From the NCBI GenBank assembly GCA_038232515.1, contig JBBSHS010000001.1, positions 1 through 64,000 of the forward strand: a DNA stretch of 64,000 bases. Reading direction: 5' to 3'. Below are positions 7,879-17,201 of this stretch, one piece after another. This DNA is from JBBSHS01 sp038232515 (GTDB lineage Bacteria; Actinomycetota; Acidimicrobiia; Acidimicrobiales; JAUJNH01). Under the pieces are notes generated by a model that did no database searches, was not told the origin of the DNA, and saw only the letters and a program-made list of their open reading frames with translations. The translations under genes and the position numbers were made by a program. Every line of letters starts with the position of its first letter. Position 1 is the first letter of the stretch.

Positions 7879-9656
7879 GCCCGCTCCAGGGCACGGCTCG
7901 GGCGCAGGTCGCCGACCAGCGGCTGGACGAGAGCCGCCAGGCCTGCCGGGACGCCGTGGTCCACCGGCACCGAGGCCGCACTGGCCACGGCAGCCGCGGG
8001 CTGGGCCGCCTCGAGGGCGCCCACGACCGCCTCGGCGATGGCGCCGGGGATCGTCGGGCCCGCCGCCACGGGCGTAGCCAGCATGGCCGCCAGCCGGTCA
8101 CCGGCATCGCCGCCCAACGCGGCCAGGCGGAGCCGCAACGGGTCGATGACGGCGGGGACGGGTTCGTCGGCCCGGTCCTGATCGACGGGATGGACGGCCA
8201 CCAGATCGAACGGGATGCGGCCCGTCAGGCGGAGACCCAGAGCGGCCATAGGCAGGGCCCATCGCAGGGCGCCGGCGTTGGTCACCAGCAGGGTGGTGGC
8301 CCCGGGGCCCGCAGGGCCCGGGTCGTCCTCTGGCCACCCGCTGGCGTCGAGCGGCCACAACGCCCCGACGAAGCGGGCATCGAGGGTCCCGTCGTCGGGA
8401 TCGAGCGCGCCCATGCAGGCTTTGCACGACGGTCCGTGGCCCACCTCGACCTGCACGGCCCCGCAGTCCAGGCAACGCGACACGGGGACGGGCTGGCCCG
8501 CCCATACCTGGTGGGAGAGGCACCAGTCGCCACCCTGGCCGGCCCTGGCCAGTATCTCGTCGAGGGCGGCGGGAGGTTGGAAGCGCACTTCACCCTGGCG
8601 CAGCAGATCGGCGGCGGCCTGCTCGAGGCCGGCCATGGGCAGGAACCAGTGCGTGCCCCGAAGCTCGAACAGCACCGTCCCGCAGCGCCGACAGCGCCGG
8701 GCCTTCTCCACTGCCGATGTCCGGTCGGCCACGATCCCCTCGGCCGCCAGCGTGGCCCCAGCCGCGGCCCGGGCGGCATGGCGGGCCAGGCCCACGAGGG
8801 CGCCCGTGGCGGCGACGTTGCCGGAGGCATCCAGGACATCAGGCCCGGTGACGCCCAGCCGGGCCGCCAGCAGGCGGTGTTCCTCGTCGTGGGCGGGCAC
8901 CACAATGGTGGCTTCGGCGACGTCGGCGGCCAGCACCGGCACGGGCCGGAGTGACGGATGGCCCAGCGGGACGACGGCCGTGCGTCCGATGCAGGCATGG
9001 CCCTCGGGGACGACCACAGCGGCCGCTCCTGGCAGCAGCTCGGGGGCCATCGTCGCCGCCCGGAGGATCTCAGGGCCGGAGCGGTCGTCTGGTCCGCCGG
9101 CAGGACCGCCACCGGTGCCGGCGCCGGTCGCCCCGAAAGTCTCGGGCACCAGGGGAAGACAGAGCAGGAGCCGTTCCGCGTCCAGCTCTACCGGGTCGGC
9201 GTCGCCCACGTTCACGACCGTCTCGCATTGCGGGCACGTGGGCACCACCCGCTCGGCCCGATGCAGGAGGCCCGCCTCGAAAAGACGGACGAAGGCCACC
9301 CGGGCGGCCCGGTGCGAGGCCGGCTCGTCCAGGCGGTAAGGACGGGCGTCGACCCCCAGCGTGATCAGCAGATCGGTCAGCGCCGCCGCCGCCGCCGTCT
9401 CGGCCGCCCGCACCCGCTCCACGAACGCCTCCCGGCCCAGCCCGGCCCGGTCGAGCCCCTCGCGGGCCAGTTCGCGTTCCACGGTCCGCTGGCCGGCCAG
9501 GTCACCGGCCAGCACCGGCGGCCGCCACTCCACCTCGTCGCCCCGCAGACGAGCGGCACGGGCGGTGGCGTCGCCGGCCACCAGCAGAGCGAGGTGGGCC
9601 GCCCCCAGCGCGGAGGTCCGCACCGGTGCGGTGACAAGGCGGCGACGAACTGGCAC
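7875..9656 (-). CDS. Degenerate valyl-tRNA synthetase-like protein
   Basis: About 593 residues collinear with the ValRS catalytic and editing domains but without the catalytic signatures. The region that should hold HIGH reads GAAHLALLVAGD (near residue 15); the following GQRTVERELAREG, LGREAFVERV and FVRLFEAGLLHRAERVV track ValRS closely. An editing-domain echo is seen at VVPAHDEEHRL. Cys pairs (RCRRCG; SRCLDCG with CKAC) and GALWPLDASGWPED match the zinc/CP region. KMSKS and the C-terminal anticodon-binding and coiled-coil domains are absent; full ValRS is about 850-900 residues. The start is uncertain: GTG 9656 is chosen, since the frame upstream runs into repeat copy C. Overlaps folC by GTGA. 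It is probably not an active synthetase; role unknown. Confidence 0.75.
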   Translation of the reverse strand: MPVRRRLVTAPVRTSALGAAHLALLVAGDATARAARLRGDEVEWRPPVLAGDLAGQRTVERELAREGLDRAGLGREAFVERVRAAETAAAAALTDLLITLGVDARPYRLDEPASHRAARVAFVRLFEAGLLHRAERVVPTCPQCETVVNVGDADPVELDAERLLLCLPLVPETFGATGAGTGGGPAGGPDDRSGPEILRAATMAPELLPGAAAVVVPEGHACIGRTAVVPLGHPSLRPVPVLAADVAEATIVVPAHDEEHRLLAARLGVTGPDVLDASGNVAATGALVGLARHAARAAAGATLAAEGIVADRTSAVEKARRCRRCGTVLFELRGTHWFLPMAGLEQAAADLLRQGEVRFQPPAALDEILARAGQGGDWCLSHQVWAGQPVPVSRCLDCGAVQVEVGHGPSCKACMGALDPDDGTLDARFVGALWPLDASGWPEDDPGPAGPGATTLLVTNAGALRWALPMAALGLRLTGRIPFDLVAVHPVDQDRADEPVPAVIDPLRLRLAALGGDAGDRLAAMLATPVAAGPTIPGAIAEAVVGALEAAQPAAAVASAASVPVDHGVPAGLAALVQPLVGDLRPSRALERA

Positions 9657-9683
9657 AGCCGGCTCAGCGTAGATCCCGCACCG

Positions 9684-9790
9684 CCCCCCAACCCACCGGC
9701 GCAGCCGGCCGGGGGGCGTGGGTCCTTGCCCCCCACAGACCAGCAAGGGTGTGGCTTGCCGCCCCGTGCGGGAGGGGGCGAAGCCCCGCC
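9684..9790 (-). repeat. Composite GC-rich intergenic repeat, copy C (downstream of clpX)
   Basis: On the minus strand, immediately after the clpX stop, the hairpin GGGGCGGGGCTTCGCCCC is followed by CTCCCGC, then GTGGGGGGCAAGGACCCAC and GCCCCCCGGCCGGCTGCGCCGG-like sequence. It shares the first hairpin and the last two blocks with copies A and D, but lacks the GAGCTCGCTTTCGC block. Likely a transcription terminator for clpPX plus mobile-repeat remnant (inference). Confidence 0.65.
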
Positions 9791-9792
9791 CC

Positions 9793-11076
9793 TTAGGAAG
9801 CAGCTCGGCGGGGGCGGTCCTGCTTGCCGGTGGCCAGTTCGGACTTGGGCAGCAAGGTGGGCGCCACCTTGTCCAGCACGACCGATCGGTCGATGAGGCA
9901 CCTGCCGATGTCAGTGCGGCTGGGCAGGTCGTACATGACCTCGAGCAGCACCTCTTCGAGGATGGCCCGCAGCCCGCGGGCCCCGGTGCCCCGCAGCAGG
10001 GCCTGCTCGGCCACCGCCTCCAGGGCGTCCTCGTTGAACCCGAGCTCCACGTTGTCCAGCTCGAAGCTCTTCTTGTACTGCTTGACGAGGGCGTTCTTCG
10101 GCTCGACCAGGATGCGGACCAACGCCTCTTTGTCCAGGTGCGACACCGCGCCGATGACGGGCAGGCGGCCGACGAACTCCGGGATGAGGCCGAACTTCAG
10201 CAGGTCCTCGGGAAGGACGCGGCCCAGCACGTTCTCGCCGCTCTCGCGCTCCTGGGCCCGGGTGATCTCGGCCCGGAAGCCGATGCCCTTGCGGCCGATA
10301 CGGCTCTCGATGATCTTTTCCAGACCGGCGAAGGCGCCCCCGCAGATGAACAGGATGTTGGTGGTGTCGATCTGGATGAACTCCTGGTGGGGGTGCTTGC
10401 GCCCCCCCTGCGGAGGCACCGAGGCGGTGGTGCCCTCCAGGATCTTGAGTAGCGCCTGCTGCACGCCCTCGCCCGACACGTCCCTGGTGATCGACGGGTT
10501 CTCGCTCTTGCGGGCGATCTTGTCGATCTCGTCGATGTAGATGATCCCGGTCTCGGCCTTTTTGACGTCGTAGTCAGCGGCCTGGATGAGCTTGAGGAGG
10601 ATGTTCTCAACGTCCTCGCCGACGTAGCCGGCCTCGGTCAGGGCGGTGGCGTCGGCGATGGCGAACGGCACGTTGAGCATGCGAGCCAGCGTCTGGGCCA
10701 ACAGCGTCTTGCCACAGCCGGTGGGGCCGAGCAGCAGGATGTTGGACTTGGCCAGCTCGACGTCGGCGTCGTGGCCGGGCTGCTGCACGCGCTTGTAGTG
10801 GGAGTAGACGGCCACCGCCAGCTGCTTCTTGGCCTGGTCCTGCCCGATCACGTAGTCGTTCAGGAAATCGTTGATCTCCTTGGGCTTGGGCAACTCGTCG
10901 AAGCGCATCTCGGAGGTGTCGGCCAGCTCCTCCTCGATGATGTCGTTGCACAGGTCGATGCACTCGTCGCAGATGTAGACCGACGGACCGGCAATGAGTT
11001 TCTTGACCTGCTTCTGCGACTTGCCGCAGAAGCTGCACTTCACCAGGTCGCCGCCCTGCTCACCGAACTTGGCCAT
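9793..11076 (-). CDS. clpX: ClpX, ATPase subunit of Clp protease
   Basis: A 427-residue AAA+ unfoldase that feeds substrates to ClpP. It has the N-terminal zinc-binding domain (CSFCGKSQ near 14-17 and CDECIDLC near 36-43), Walker A GPTGCGKT near 117, the pore loop GYVG, Walker [10 protein letters not shown], and the IGF-type loop region IGFRAEI that contacts ClpP. Length is typical. It starts 21 bases after clpP ends, so tig-clpP-clpX is a probable operon. Confidence 0.97.
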   Translation of the reverse strand: MAKFGEQGGDLVKCSFCGKSQKQVKKLIAGPSVYICDECIDLCNDIIEEELADTSEMRFDELPKPKEINDFLNDYVIGQDQAKKQLAVAVYSHYKRVQQPGHDADVELAKSNILLLGPTGCGKTLLAQTLARMLNVPFAIADATALTEAGYVGEDVENILLKLIQAADYDVKKAETGIIYIDEIDKIARKSENPSITRDVSGEGVQQALLKILEGTTASVPPQGGRKHPHQEFIQIDTTNILFICGGAFAGLEKIIESRIGRKGIGFRAEITRAQERESGENVLGRVLPEDLLKFGLIPEFVGRLPVIGAVSHLDKEALVRILVEPKNALVKQYKKSFELDNVELGFNEDALEAVAEQALLRGTGARGLRAILEEVLLEVMYDLPSRTDIGRCLIDRSVVLDKVAPTLLPKSELATGKQDRPRRAAS

Positions 11077-11097
11077 CGTGCGTGCTCCCCCGACCCC

Positions 11098-11733
11098 TCA
11101 GGCTACGCCCGCGGCCTGTGGGATGGCAGCGAGCTCACGGGTGGTGATGACCTCGTCGATGATGCCGTATTCGCGCGACTCGTCGGCGCTCATGATGAAG
11201 TCGCGGTCGGTGTCCTTGGCCACCCGCTCGATCGACTGGCCGGTGTCGGTGGCCAGCATCAAGGTGAGCAGGTCCCGCATGCGCAGGATCTCCTTGGCCT
11301 GGAGCTCGATGTCGGTGGCCTGACCGGCGGCCCCGCCGTAGGGCTGGTGGATGAGGATGCGGGAGTGGGGCAGCGCATAACGCTTGCCCTTGGACCCCCC
11401 GGCCAGGAGCACGGCCGAGGCCGACGCCGCCTGTCCATAGCAGAACGTCGAGATGTCGTTCTTCACGAACTTCATGGTGTCGTAGATGGCGAACAGCCCG
11501 GTGATGTCGCCGCCAGGGCTGTTGATGTAGATGGAGATGTCCTTGTCGGCGTTCTCGTACTCCAGGAACAGCAGCTGGGCGCAGACCAGGTTGGCGACGG
11601 CGTCGTCGATCGGGGTGCCCAGGAAGATGATGTGCTCCTTGAGCATGCGGCTGTACAGGTCGAAGGCCCGCTCGCCCCGGTTGGTGGACTCGACCACCGT
11701 GGGCACCAGATAGTTCCTCACCGGTTCCATCAT
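11098..11733 (-). CDS. clpP: ClpP, protease subunit
   Basis: A 211-residue serine peptidase that forms the proteolytic chamber of ClpXP/ClpCP. The catalytic triad is visible: Ser in [11 protein letters not shown], His in HSRILIHQP, Asp in KDTDRD. The [15 protein letters not shown] segment is typical. The start at 11733 gives [15 protein letters not shown], which matches the N-terminal axial-loop region of ClpP. It follows tig by 19 bases and precedes clpX. Only one clpP is seen here, although actinobacteria often carry two. Confidence 0.97.
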   Translation of the reverse strand: MMEPVRNYLVPTVVESTNRGERAFDLYSRMLKEHIIFLGTPIDDAVANLVCAQLLFLEYENADKDISIYINSPGGDITGLFAIYDTMKFVKNDISTFCYGQAASASAVLLAGGSKGKRYALPHSRILIHQPYGGAAGQATDIELQAKEILRMRDLLTLMLATDTGQSIERVAKDTDRDFIMSADESREYGIIDEVITTRELAAIPQAAGVA

Positions 11734-11752
11734 CGCTGGCCTTGGGCTACGT

Positions 11753-13111
11753 TCACGCCTGCTGCTCCTCGGTGTCTTCGGTGGCGGGTTCCTGCTCGGT
11801 TGGATCGGGCTCCGGGGCTGCCAGCAGGGCCCGGTCGATGGGTTGGCCCTCGAGATCGACGAGGTCGACGTGTTCGGTCAGCCACTCGAGTGCCTTGGCC
11901 TTCCTGACGTCCGAGCGTACCGCCTGTACCTGGCCGTCGCGCTCGAACTGGAGGCGCAGCTGCTGGGGCGTGCGGCCCAGTCGGGGCGCCAGGCGCTCGA
12001 TGTGGGCGTCCATGTCCTGCTCGGTGACCTCGAGATCCTCGGCCTCGGCCAGCGCCCGGAGGGCCAGATCGGCCGACACCGCTTGAGCCGCCGTTCCCCG
12101 TAGCTGGGCAAACAGGTCCTCGGCGGACTGGCCCGTGCCGGCCAGCCAGCTGTCCAGGTCCAGCCCTTCGTTCTGGACCCGACGGACCAGGTCGCCGACC
12201 TGGCGCTCGACCTCGGTGTTGACCATGGCTTCGGGGGGCTCGTCTTCGACGAGGCCGGCGATGACCTCGACGGCCGCATCCCGTATGGCCAGCTGGGCCC
12301 GCATCTGGTTGACGACGAGGAGCCTCTTGCGGATGTCGGCCTTCAGGTCGGACAGCGTCTCGAACTCCGACGCCTCCTCCGCCCACTCGTCGGTGGCCGC
12401 CGGAAGGACCTTTTCCTGCAGCCGGTTGACCGTGATCCGCAGGTCGACCACCCGCGGGCCCATGTCGGAGGAGAACTCGATGACGTCGCCCACCTTGGCC
12501 CCCCGGAGGTGGTCGTGCACCTCGGGCGGAAAGCCGGTCGACGAACCCAGCTCGCAGCTGTACGCGCTCAGCTCGTCGAGCACCTCACCGTCGGCGCTGG
12601 CCGTGAAGTCGATCAGCAGCACGTCGCCGTCCTGGGTGGGGCGGTCGACCTCGACCAGGTCGGCGTCGGTGGCCCGCAACCGGTCTATCTGGGCCTCCAC
12701 CTCTTCCTCGGTCACGACCGGCGACGGGATCGTCACCTCCAAGCTCTGGTAGCCGGGGATGGCGACCACGGGCCGGACCTCGACCACGGCGTCGAAGGCG
12801 ATGTCGCCGGACTCCTCGCCCGAGGTGATCTGGATCTCCGGTTGGGCGATGGCGTCGGTCTCGGTTTCCTTCAAGGCGGCCACGTAGTACTCGGGCAGGG
12901 TGGCCCGCAGCGCCTCGTGGCGGGCAGCCTCGGCCCCGATGCGGGCCTCGATGATCCGTCTGGGCACCTTCCCCGGCCGGAAGCCCGGGATGCGGACCTC
13001 CTGGCCGATCTTCTTGAAGGCCGCATTCAATGCGGGTTCGAACTCTGCCTCGTCCACCTCGACGGAGAGCTTGACCTTGTTGCCCTCGAGGGGCTCGATG
13101 GTGGACCGCAT
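11753..13111 (-). CDS. tig: Trigger factor, ribosome-bound chaperone/PPIase
   Basis: A 452-residue chaperone that binds nascent chains at the ribosome exit. The N-terminal ribosome-binding domain holds the signature [15 protein letters not shown] near residues 43-57. The FKBP-type PPIase domain (about 150-240) has [13 protein letters not shown] and the [13 protein letters not shown] region. The C-terminal helical arms follow, ending in an acidic tail. ATG at 13111 gives the standard [16 protein letters not shown]-terminus. First gene of the tig-clpP-clpX group. Confidence 0.95.
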   Translation of the reverse strand: MRSTIEPLEGNKVKLSVEVDEAEFEPALNAAFKKIGQEVRIPGFRPGKVPRRIIEARIGAEAARHEALRATLPEYYVAALKETETDAIAQPEIQITSGEESGDIAFDAVVEVRPVVAIPGYQSLEVTIPSPVVTEEEVEAQIDRLRATDADLVEVDRPTQDGDVLLIDFTASADGEVLDELSAYSCELGSSTGFPPEVHDHLRGAKVGDVIEFSSDMGPRVVDLRITVNRLQEKVLPAATDEWAEEASEFETLSDLKADIRKRLLVVNQMRAQLAIRDAAVEVIAGLVEDEPPEAMVNTEVERQVGDLVRRVQNEGLDLDSWLAGTGQSAEDLFAQLRGTAAQAVSADLALRALAEAEDLEVTEQDMDAHIERLAPRLGRTPQQLRLQFERDGQVQAVRSDVRKAKALEWLTEHVDLVDLEGQPIDRALLAAPEPDPTEQEPATEDTEEQQA

Positions 13112-13291
13112 AAGTTCGAGGGAGTGTACTGGCCCATGCCCGGTCGCCCATGGGTGACAGGCCGGGCCGGCAAGGTCGAGGCCTCCGGTCCGCCGCCCAG
13201 GGCCTCGCCGCGCCGGCCGCCCGGACCGCCCGCTCGGGCCCCACGTCCGCCGTCCTCAGTCGCCCCTCCCCCTCACTGGCACACTGGGGCC

Positions 13292-13549
13292 ATGGCCAAG
13301 GAATGGGAGAAGCGTCTCGAGCAGATGGGGTCGCCAGCCGGCGCCAAGGCTCGCAGGCGAACCCCTGTGGGCGAGCCCTTGATGGTCGACCGACGCCGCC
13401 GGGCCGGCACCGTCGAACCGCCCTCTTCGGCCGCCGCCCCTGGCGGCCCAGGGCCGGCTCTGAAGCCGCTCGTCGTGCTGGCCGCCGTGCAGGGCGTCCT
13501 CCTCATGCTGGTCGCGGTGGTCGTGGCCCGCTACGCCGGACTGCTGTGA
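13292..13549 (+). CDS. Small single-span membrane protein
   Basis: An 85-residue ORF starting MAKEWEKRLEQMG, with a basic Arg/Lys-rich middle and Pro/Ala linker, and one C-terminal hydrophobic helix (about residues 62-83) ending at the stop. This fits a tail-anchored membrane protein with a cytosolic N-terminus. It is divergent from tig. No family recognised; codon use looks like its neighbours. It could be dispensable or spurious, but a clear start and a terminal helix favour a real gene. Confidence 0.6.
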   Translation: MAKEWEKRLEQMGSPAGAKARRRTPVGEPLMVDRRRRAGTVEPPSSAAAPGGPGPALKPLVVLAAVQGVLLMLVAVVVARYAGLL

Positions 13550-13624
13550 CCCGACAACAGTCCTCGGGTGAAGCTCGGCTCACCTGGGCTCATACCCGGC
13601 CCTGTGGCTACGCTCCCGGCCGAC

Positions 13625-14821
13625 ATGACCGGTGGGACCGAACTCATCGGGCTGATCCGGGCCTCCAAGTGGTCCGACCCCACGGACGTGCCGGAGATGA
13701 TCGTGGCGGCCGTGGCCGACCTGGGCGCAGCCGACGTGATCGTCTACGTGGTCGATTTCGAGCACGAGGTACTCGAGCCTCTTCCCGACCGTTCGAGCCA
13801 CGCCGAGTTGCCGCACCCCGAGGACGTGGGTACGACGATCGCCGGCCGCGCCTTTCTGCAATGCCGGCCGGCCACGGCCGAACGCCCGGACGGCACCCGC
13901 GTGTGGGTACCGATCGTGGAAGGCTCAAACCCCACAGGTGTGCTGGCGCTGACCGTACCCGAGGCCGACGACGCAACCGTGGCCACGTGCGAGGACCTGG
14001 GCATCCTCACCGGCTACCTGATCGCTGTCCAGTCCCGTGTCACCGATCTCTACAACCTCCACCGGCGTCGCAAGGCGATGAGCCTGGCCGCCAGCATGCA
14101 ATGGGATCTCCTGCCCCCGCTCACTCTGGCCTCGCGCCGGGTGGTCGCCTCCGGCCTGCTCGAACCGGCTTACGAGGTCGGTGGCGACTGCTTCGACTAC
14201 TCCCTCAACGGGCCCCAACTCGACGTCGCCGTCATGGATTCCATGGGTCACGGCCTGCATTCGGCGATGCTGGCCGGCCTCGCCGTGGGTTGCTACCGCC
14301 ATGACCGACGTGAGGGCCGGATGCTGGAGCACATCCACGCCAGCCTGGACGCCGTGATCGCCGCCGAGTGCGGGGGTGAGGGTTTCGTCACCGGGCACAT
14401 CGGCAGGCTGAATCTCAACACCGGCAGCTTACAGTGGGTCAACGCCGGCCACCCACCGCCGATGCTGGTCCGCCATGGGCGCGTCGTCAGGTCACTCGAC
14501 GGGCCGCCGGCACGTCCCTGGGGCCTCGGCCCGGCAGACGCCGAGGTCATGACGAGCGGGCTGGAACCGGGCGACAGCATCCTGTTCTACACCGACGGCG
14601 TCACCGAGGCCCGGGGCCATCGCCAGGAAGCCTTCGGGGTCAGCCGGCTGGCCGACCTCGTCGGTCAGCACGCATCCGACCAGCTGCCCATCGGCCTCAT
14701 CGTGCGCCTCCTCACCCGGGCCGTTCTCGACCACCACGGCGGCCAGCTCCACGACGACGCCACCGTGCTCATGGTCAACTGGCCGGGGCCTGTCGACGAC
14801 CCCGGCTTCACGCCCGGCTGA
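13625..14821 (+). CDS. GAF-type sensor with PP2C-family (SpoIIE/RsbU) serine phosphatase
   Basis: About 398 residues. The N-terminal half (about 1-155) looks like a GAF-like sensory domain. The C-terminal half is a PP2C/SpoIIE phosphatase: GGDCFDY near 208, DSMGHG near 224, NAGHPPPML near 288, FYTDGVTEAR near 338 and HDDATVLMV near 380 carry the metal-binding acidic residues. Such proteins dephosphorylate anti-anti-sigma factors and so control sigma-factor partner switching. No anti-sigma gene is next to it. The ATG at 13625 is preferred; a GTG at 13568 in the same frame is possible. Confidence 0.88.
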   Translation: MTGGTELIGLIRASKWSDPTDVPEMIVAAVADLGAADVIVYVVDFEHEVLEPLPDRSSHAELPHPEDVGTTIAGRAFLQCRPATAERPDGTRVWVPIVEGSNPTGVLALTVPEADDATVATCEDLGILTGYLIAVQSRVTDLYNLHRRRKAMSLAASMQWDLLPPLTLASRRVVASGLLEPAYEVGGDCFDYSLNGPQLDVAVMDSMGHGLHSAMLAGLAVGCYRHDRREGRMLEHIHASLDAVIAAECGGEGFVTGHIGRLNLNTGSLQWVNAGHPPPMLVRHGRVVRSLDGPPARPWGLGPADAEVMTSGLEPGDSILFYTDGVTEARGHRQEAFGVSRLADLVGQHASDQLPIGLIVRLLTRAVLDHHGGQLHDDATVLMVNWPGPVDDPGFTPG

Positions 14822-15051
14822 CCTCGGGCCCGGGCGCGGGCACGGCGCCGCAGATAACATCGGGGGCAACGGGGCATGACGGGTCTGCGGACCGACCCAA
14901 CCGGCCAACTGCTGGGAGAACCTCCCCAAGGGTCCTTCCAAGGGGGCTGACCCGTTGGACTCACAACGACGACGCACCGACGAGAGTGAAAAGCTGGCCC
15001 GTAGCCCCGGTGGAGCAGGAAGCCAGCAGGGGCTGCTGACAAGAAACATCA

Positions 15052-15123
15052 CGGGGAGTGGCGCAGCGGTAGCGCTCCTGCTTTGGGGGCAGGCGGTCGG
15101 GGGTTCGAATCCCCCCTCCCCGA
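15052..15123 (+). tRNA. tRNA-Pro(UGG)
   Basis: A full cloverleaf can be drawn: acceptor CGGGGAG/CTCCCCG, D arm GCGC-GCGC, anticodon stem CCTGC/GCAGG with loop TTTGGGG (anticodon TGG at 15084-15086), and T arm GGGGGTTCGAATCCCCC. The discriminator is A; CCA is not encoded. An integrase-like fragment begins directly at its 3' end, as in tRNA-targeted integration. Confidence 0.95.
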
Positions 15124-15620
15124 CCGGGGCCGTCCGGCTCGATCGACTGGACCGGGAAGACGTCGCCCGCTGGCTCGATCACCTGGCGACCTCGGGCTCC
15201 TTGGGGCATCGCAGCATCCAGGTGTGCCGCAACGTACTGCGGGCCGCTCTGGCCGACGCGGTCGAGGAGGGCCTGCTCCGCCGCAGCCCTGCCGCCCGGG
15301 CGCCGATGCCTCGCCGAATCGCCAAGCCCGGCCGCCAAAAAGAGGTCACCGCTCGGGGAACGGCCGATGTGACCATGTTCCTGGACACGACAGCCGAGCA
15401 CCGCTGGGCGGTCGGATTCCGTCTCGCCGTGCTGTACGGCCTTCGCCGCAGCGAGCTGCTGGCGCTGCGCTGGGACGACCTCGACCTCACGACGGCGACC
15501 ATGCGTATCGACGAGGGACTCGTTCGGTCACCGGTGGCATCGTTTGGACTGACTCCAAATGCCCGGTCGCGGCGGTTGATCCCGCTGGATGCCGAGACGA
15601 TTACGTTGCTCCGCCAGCAC
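15124..15620 (+). pseudogene. Tyrosine recombinase (phage-type integrase) fragment
   Basis: About 165 codons of a tyrosine integrase read without stop from the end of tRNA-Pro. The core-binding part (DREDVARWLDHLATSG, ALADAVEEGLL) and the first half of the catalytic domain are present, including the box I arginine in YGLRRSELLALRWDDLD and the following beta-hairpin. The N-terminal arm domain and box II (HxxR...Y with the nucleophilic Tyr) are missing; the sequence switches into an IS3 remnant near 15620. It therefore cannot be active. It is probably the scar of an element that integrated at tRNA-Pro. Confidence 0.8.
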
Positions 15621-15971
15621 TGGTCGCGGCCCACGCATGGCCGGCCTTGTGCATGGCCGTGGCCAACTTGTCGGCCCCATAGAGGCTGCGGTTGGCCTTC
15701 CACACCTCCAGGGCGGTGTTGGCCATGTGGGCGTCGTCGGAGTCGGACTGGGAGACCGGGGTGGCCTTGTGGGCGTAGTAGGTGCTGGGGGCGATGGGCA
15801 CGTCGTGCTCGGAGAGCACCCGGCAGATCGGCTCGACCCCGAAGCGGTGCCTGTGAGCGTCGATGTAGGCGACGATCAACTAAGCCGACGGTCGAGATCC
15901 GCCGCCGCGAAAACGCACATCCTCACCGCTCGGTCGCGGGTCTCCTGCTCGTACTTCCTGGGTGCTGGCAT
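15621..15971 (-). pseudogene. IS3-family transposase remnant (orfA start joined to orfB start)
   Basis: On the minus strand, ATG at 15971 opens MPAPRKYEQETRDRAVRM, the typical N-terminus of IS3 OrfA, which breaks off after about 18 residues. It is followed from about 15879 by MIVAYIDAHRHRFGVEPIC, PSTYYAHKA and LEVWKANRSLYGADKL, the N-terminal HTH part of IS3 OrfB. Most of orfA and the DDE catalytic domain of orfB are deleted. It abuts the integrase fragment. Confidence 0.78.
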
Positions 15972-16050
15972 GGACTCAGTCTCCTTGTGAGATCAGAGCC
16001 TCCGACAGTCCCAGGGCGATTCAAGTGCACCCTCAGCGGCACCGCCGCTG

Positions 16051-16190
16051 GTGGACCCCGGGTGGTCCCATCACTGGCGGAAGGGTGGTCCCATGCCCCT
16101 CGCGGAAGTACACGGCAGACGGTCCCATGTCGCTGGCGGGCGACGCTCGGCGCCGGCTCCGACGCAGCGGCTTCGCCCTCGTTGGGACAA
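16051..16190. mobile_element. Probable IS21-type terminal region remnant
   Basis: Three near-copies of a 20-base word lie at 16064-16083, 16087-16107 and 16121-16140, each starting GGTCCCAT and ending in GCGG. Multiple internal repeats near the ends are usual in IS21-family elements, and GGTCCCAT-rich ends occur in actinobacterial members (recalled knowledge, not checked). No istA or istB coding sequence was recognised. 15972-16242 has no convincing gene. Confidence 0.4.
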
Positions 16191-16242
16191 TCCAGCGGTC
16201 GTCAATGCTGGCGACAGGTGCATCCTGGCTCTCCATGTCGTC

Positions 16243-16782
16243 CTACTCTCGGCCGTCGGCCGAGGTGGCCACCCCGCGGCTCATGACCTGACCGCGCGAC
16301 CGCGCCGCCCGAACGGTCAACCCGAGCGGTTGGATGCGCTGTCGCAGACGGGTGAGCCGAACCCGCAGCATGTTGGCATTGATGTCGCGGCTGGGCCAGG
16401 CGGCACGGAGGAGCTCGTCGTCGCTGACAATCGCGCCGAAGTTGTCGACCAGTGGCCGGACAAGGCATTGCTCGATGGGCGACAGCACCACCCAGTTCCC
16501 GAGGAACCGCAGCACCCCGTCATCGGTCATCTCGGGAGTCTGGGGGTGGCGGCAGGCCCTTTTGGACAGCGCGGTCAGGCGGGCGCGGACATCCCGATCG
16601 TCGGCCGGCAGGCGCACCCAGTCCTCCTCGCAATAGCCATCGTCAGGAGGGTCGGCCTCAGGAGCGACCAAGAGGAGACGGGGCTGGCCCAGTTGCGCCA
16701 TCTCGTCGGCTCGGCGCCGCTCCTCGGGCCAGTGGAGGACGACGACGTCTTGGCGTTGGTCGGTGGGACCTTCTGCCAGCAT
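16243..16782 (-). CDS. Winged-helix DNA-binding protein (OmpR C-terminal type) with degenerate N-terminal domain
   Basis: A 179-residue protein. The C-terminal about 75 residues form a Trans_reg_C-like winged helix: VLSPIEQCLVRPLVDNFG, SDDELLRAAWPS, and NMLRVRLTRLRQRIQPLG as the recognition-helix region. The N-terminal about 100 residues (DVVVLHWPEERRRADEM, RLLLVAPEADPP, DDWVRLPADDRDVRARL-like) resemble a receiver-like fold without a visible phospho-accepting Asp in the usual context. It lies downstream of the small membrane gene and amtB on the same strand (17-base gap), so it may regulate, or be regulated with, the ammonium locus. ATG 16782 chosen. Confidence 0.7.
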   Translation of the reverse strand: MLAEGPTDQRQDVVVLHWPEERRRADEMAQLGQPRLLLVAPEADPPDDGYCEEDWVRLPADDRDVRARLTALSKRACRHPQTPEMTDDGVLRFLGNWVVLSPIEQCLVRPLVDNFGAIVSDDELLRAAWPSRDINANMLRVRLTRLRQRIQPLGLTVRAARSRGQVMSRGVATSADGRE

Positions 16783-16799
16783 GGTCGTCAGCCGGACCG

Positions 16800-17201
16800 T
16801 TAGCCTGTCTGTGCCACGGCGCTCAACGGCCTGTTCACCAGTGCGACGCGACGGATGTTGCGCCGCACCACCAGTGCCTGACCGGCGGCCGCCAGGACGA
16901 CGCCCAACGCAATGGGGTGGACCTGCATGGCCGCGCCGAGGGCGAGGACGACTCCGGGCACGAACCACAGCCAGAAGTACCGGGCCCAGGGGCGGCTCCG
17001 CTGCCAATCCACGTAGCCCAGGGCCAGTGGCACGTCGGCGACACCCTGCATGGGCGCACCGATTCGGACCAGCCGGCGGATCTTGCGGCGCTCGGCCGGT
17101 TCCAGCCCGTTCCATCGGTCGATGAACTCGGCGCGATTGAGAAGGGCCAGCCCCGCAGGGGCCGGCGGTCGCCCGCCGGCCCCCCTCGAGGATGTTCTCA
17201 T
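16800..17201 (-). CDS. Two-span membrane protein of unknown function in the amtB operon
   Basis: A 133-residue protein with a polar N-terminal half (LALLNRAEFIDRWNGLEPAERRKIRRLVRIG) and two hydrophobic helices near residues 75-92 and 94-111, ending in a short basic tail. The N-terminal half is reminiscent of short regulatory or chaperone-like segments but no family is recognised. Its ATG overlaps the amtB stop (ATGA at 17198-17201), which indicates translational coupling with the transporter. Confidence 0.65.
   Translation of the reverse strand: MRTSSRGAGGRPPAPAGLALLNRAEFIDRWNGLEPAERRKIRRLVRIGAPMQGVADVPLALGYVDWQRSRPWARYFWLWFVPGVVLALGAAMQVHPIALGVVLAAAGQALVVRRNIRRVALVNRPLSAVAQTG

Noticed and set aside
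9657..9746. Upstream start of the ValRS-like gene at 9746
   Set aside because: The extra 30 residues are translated from repeat copy C and are unlike a synthetase N-terminus.
14822..15051. Gap between the PP2C gene and tRNA-Pro checked for a riboswitch or small gene
   Set aside because: Only short G/C hairpins such as CCTCCCC/GGGGG words were seen; no known riboswitch core and no convincing ORF.
14955..15123. In-frame upstream extension of the integrase fragment through tRNA-Pro
   Set aside because: The tRNA cloverleaf is intact, so the open frame across it is coincidental.
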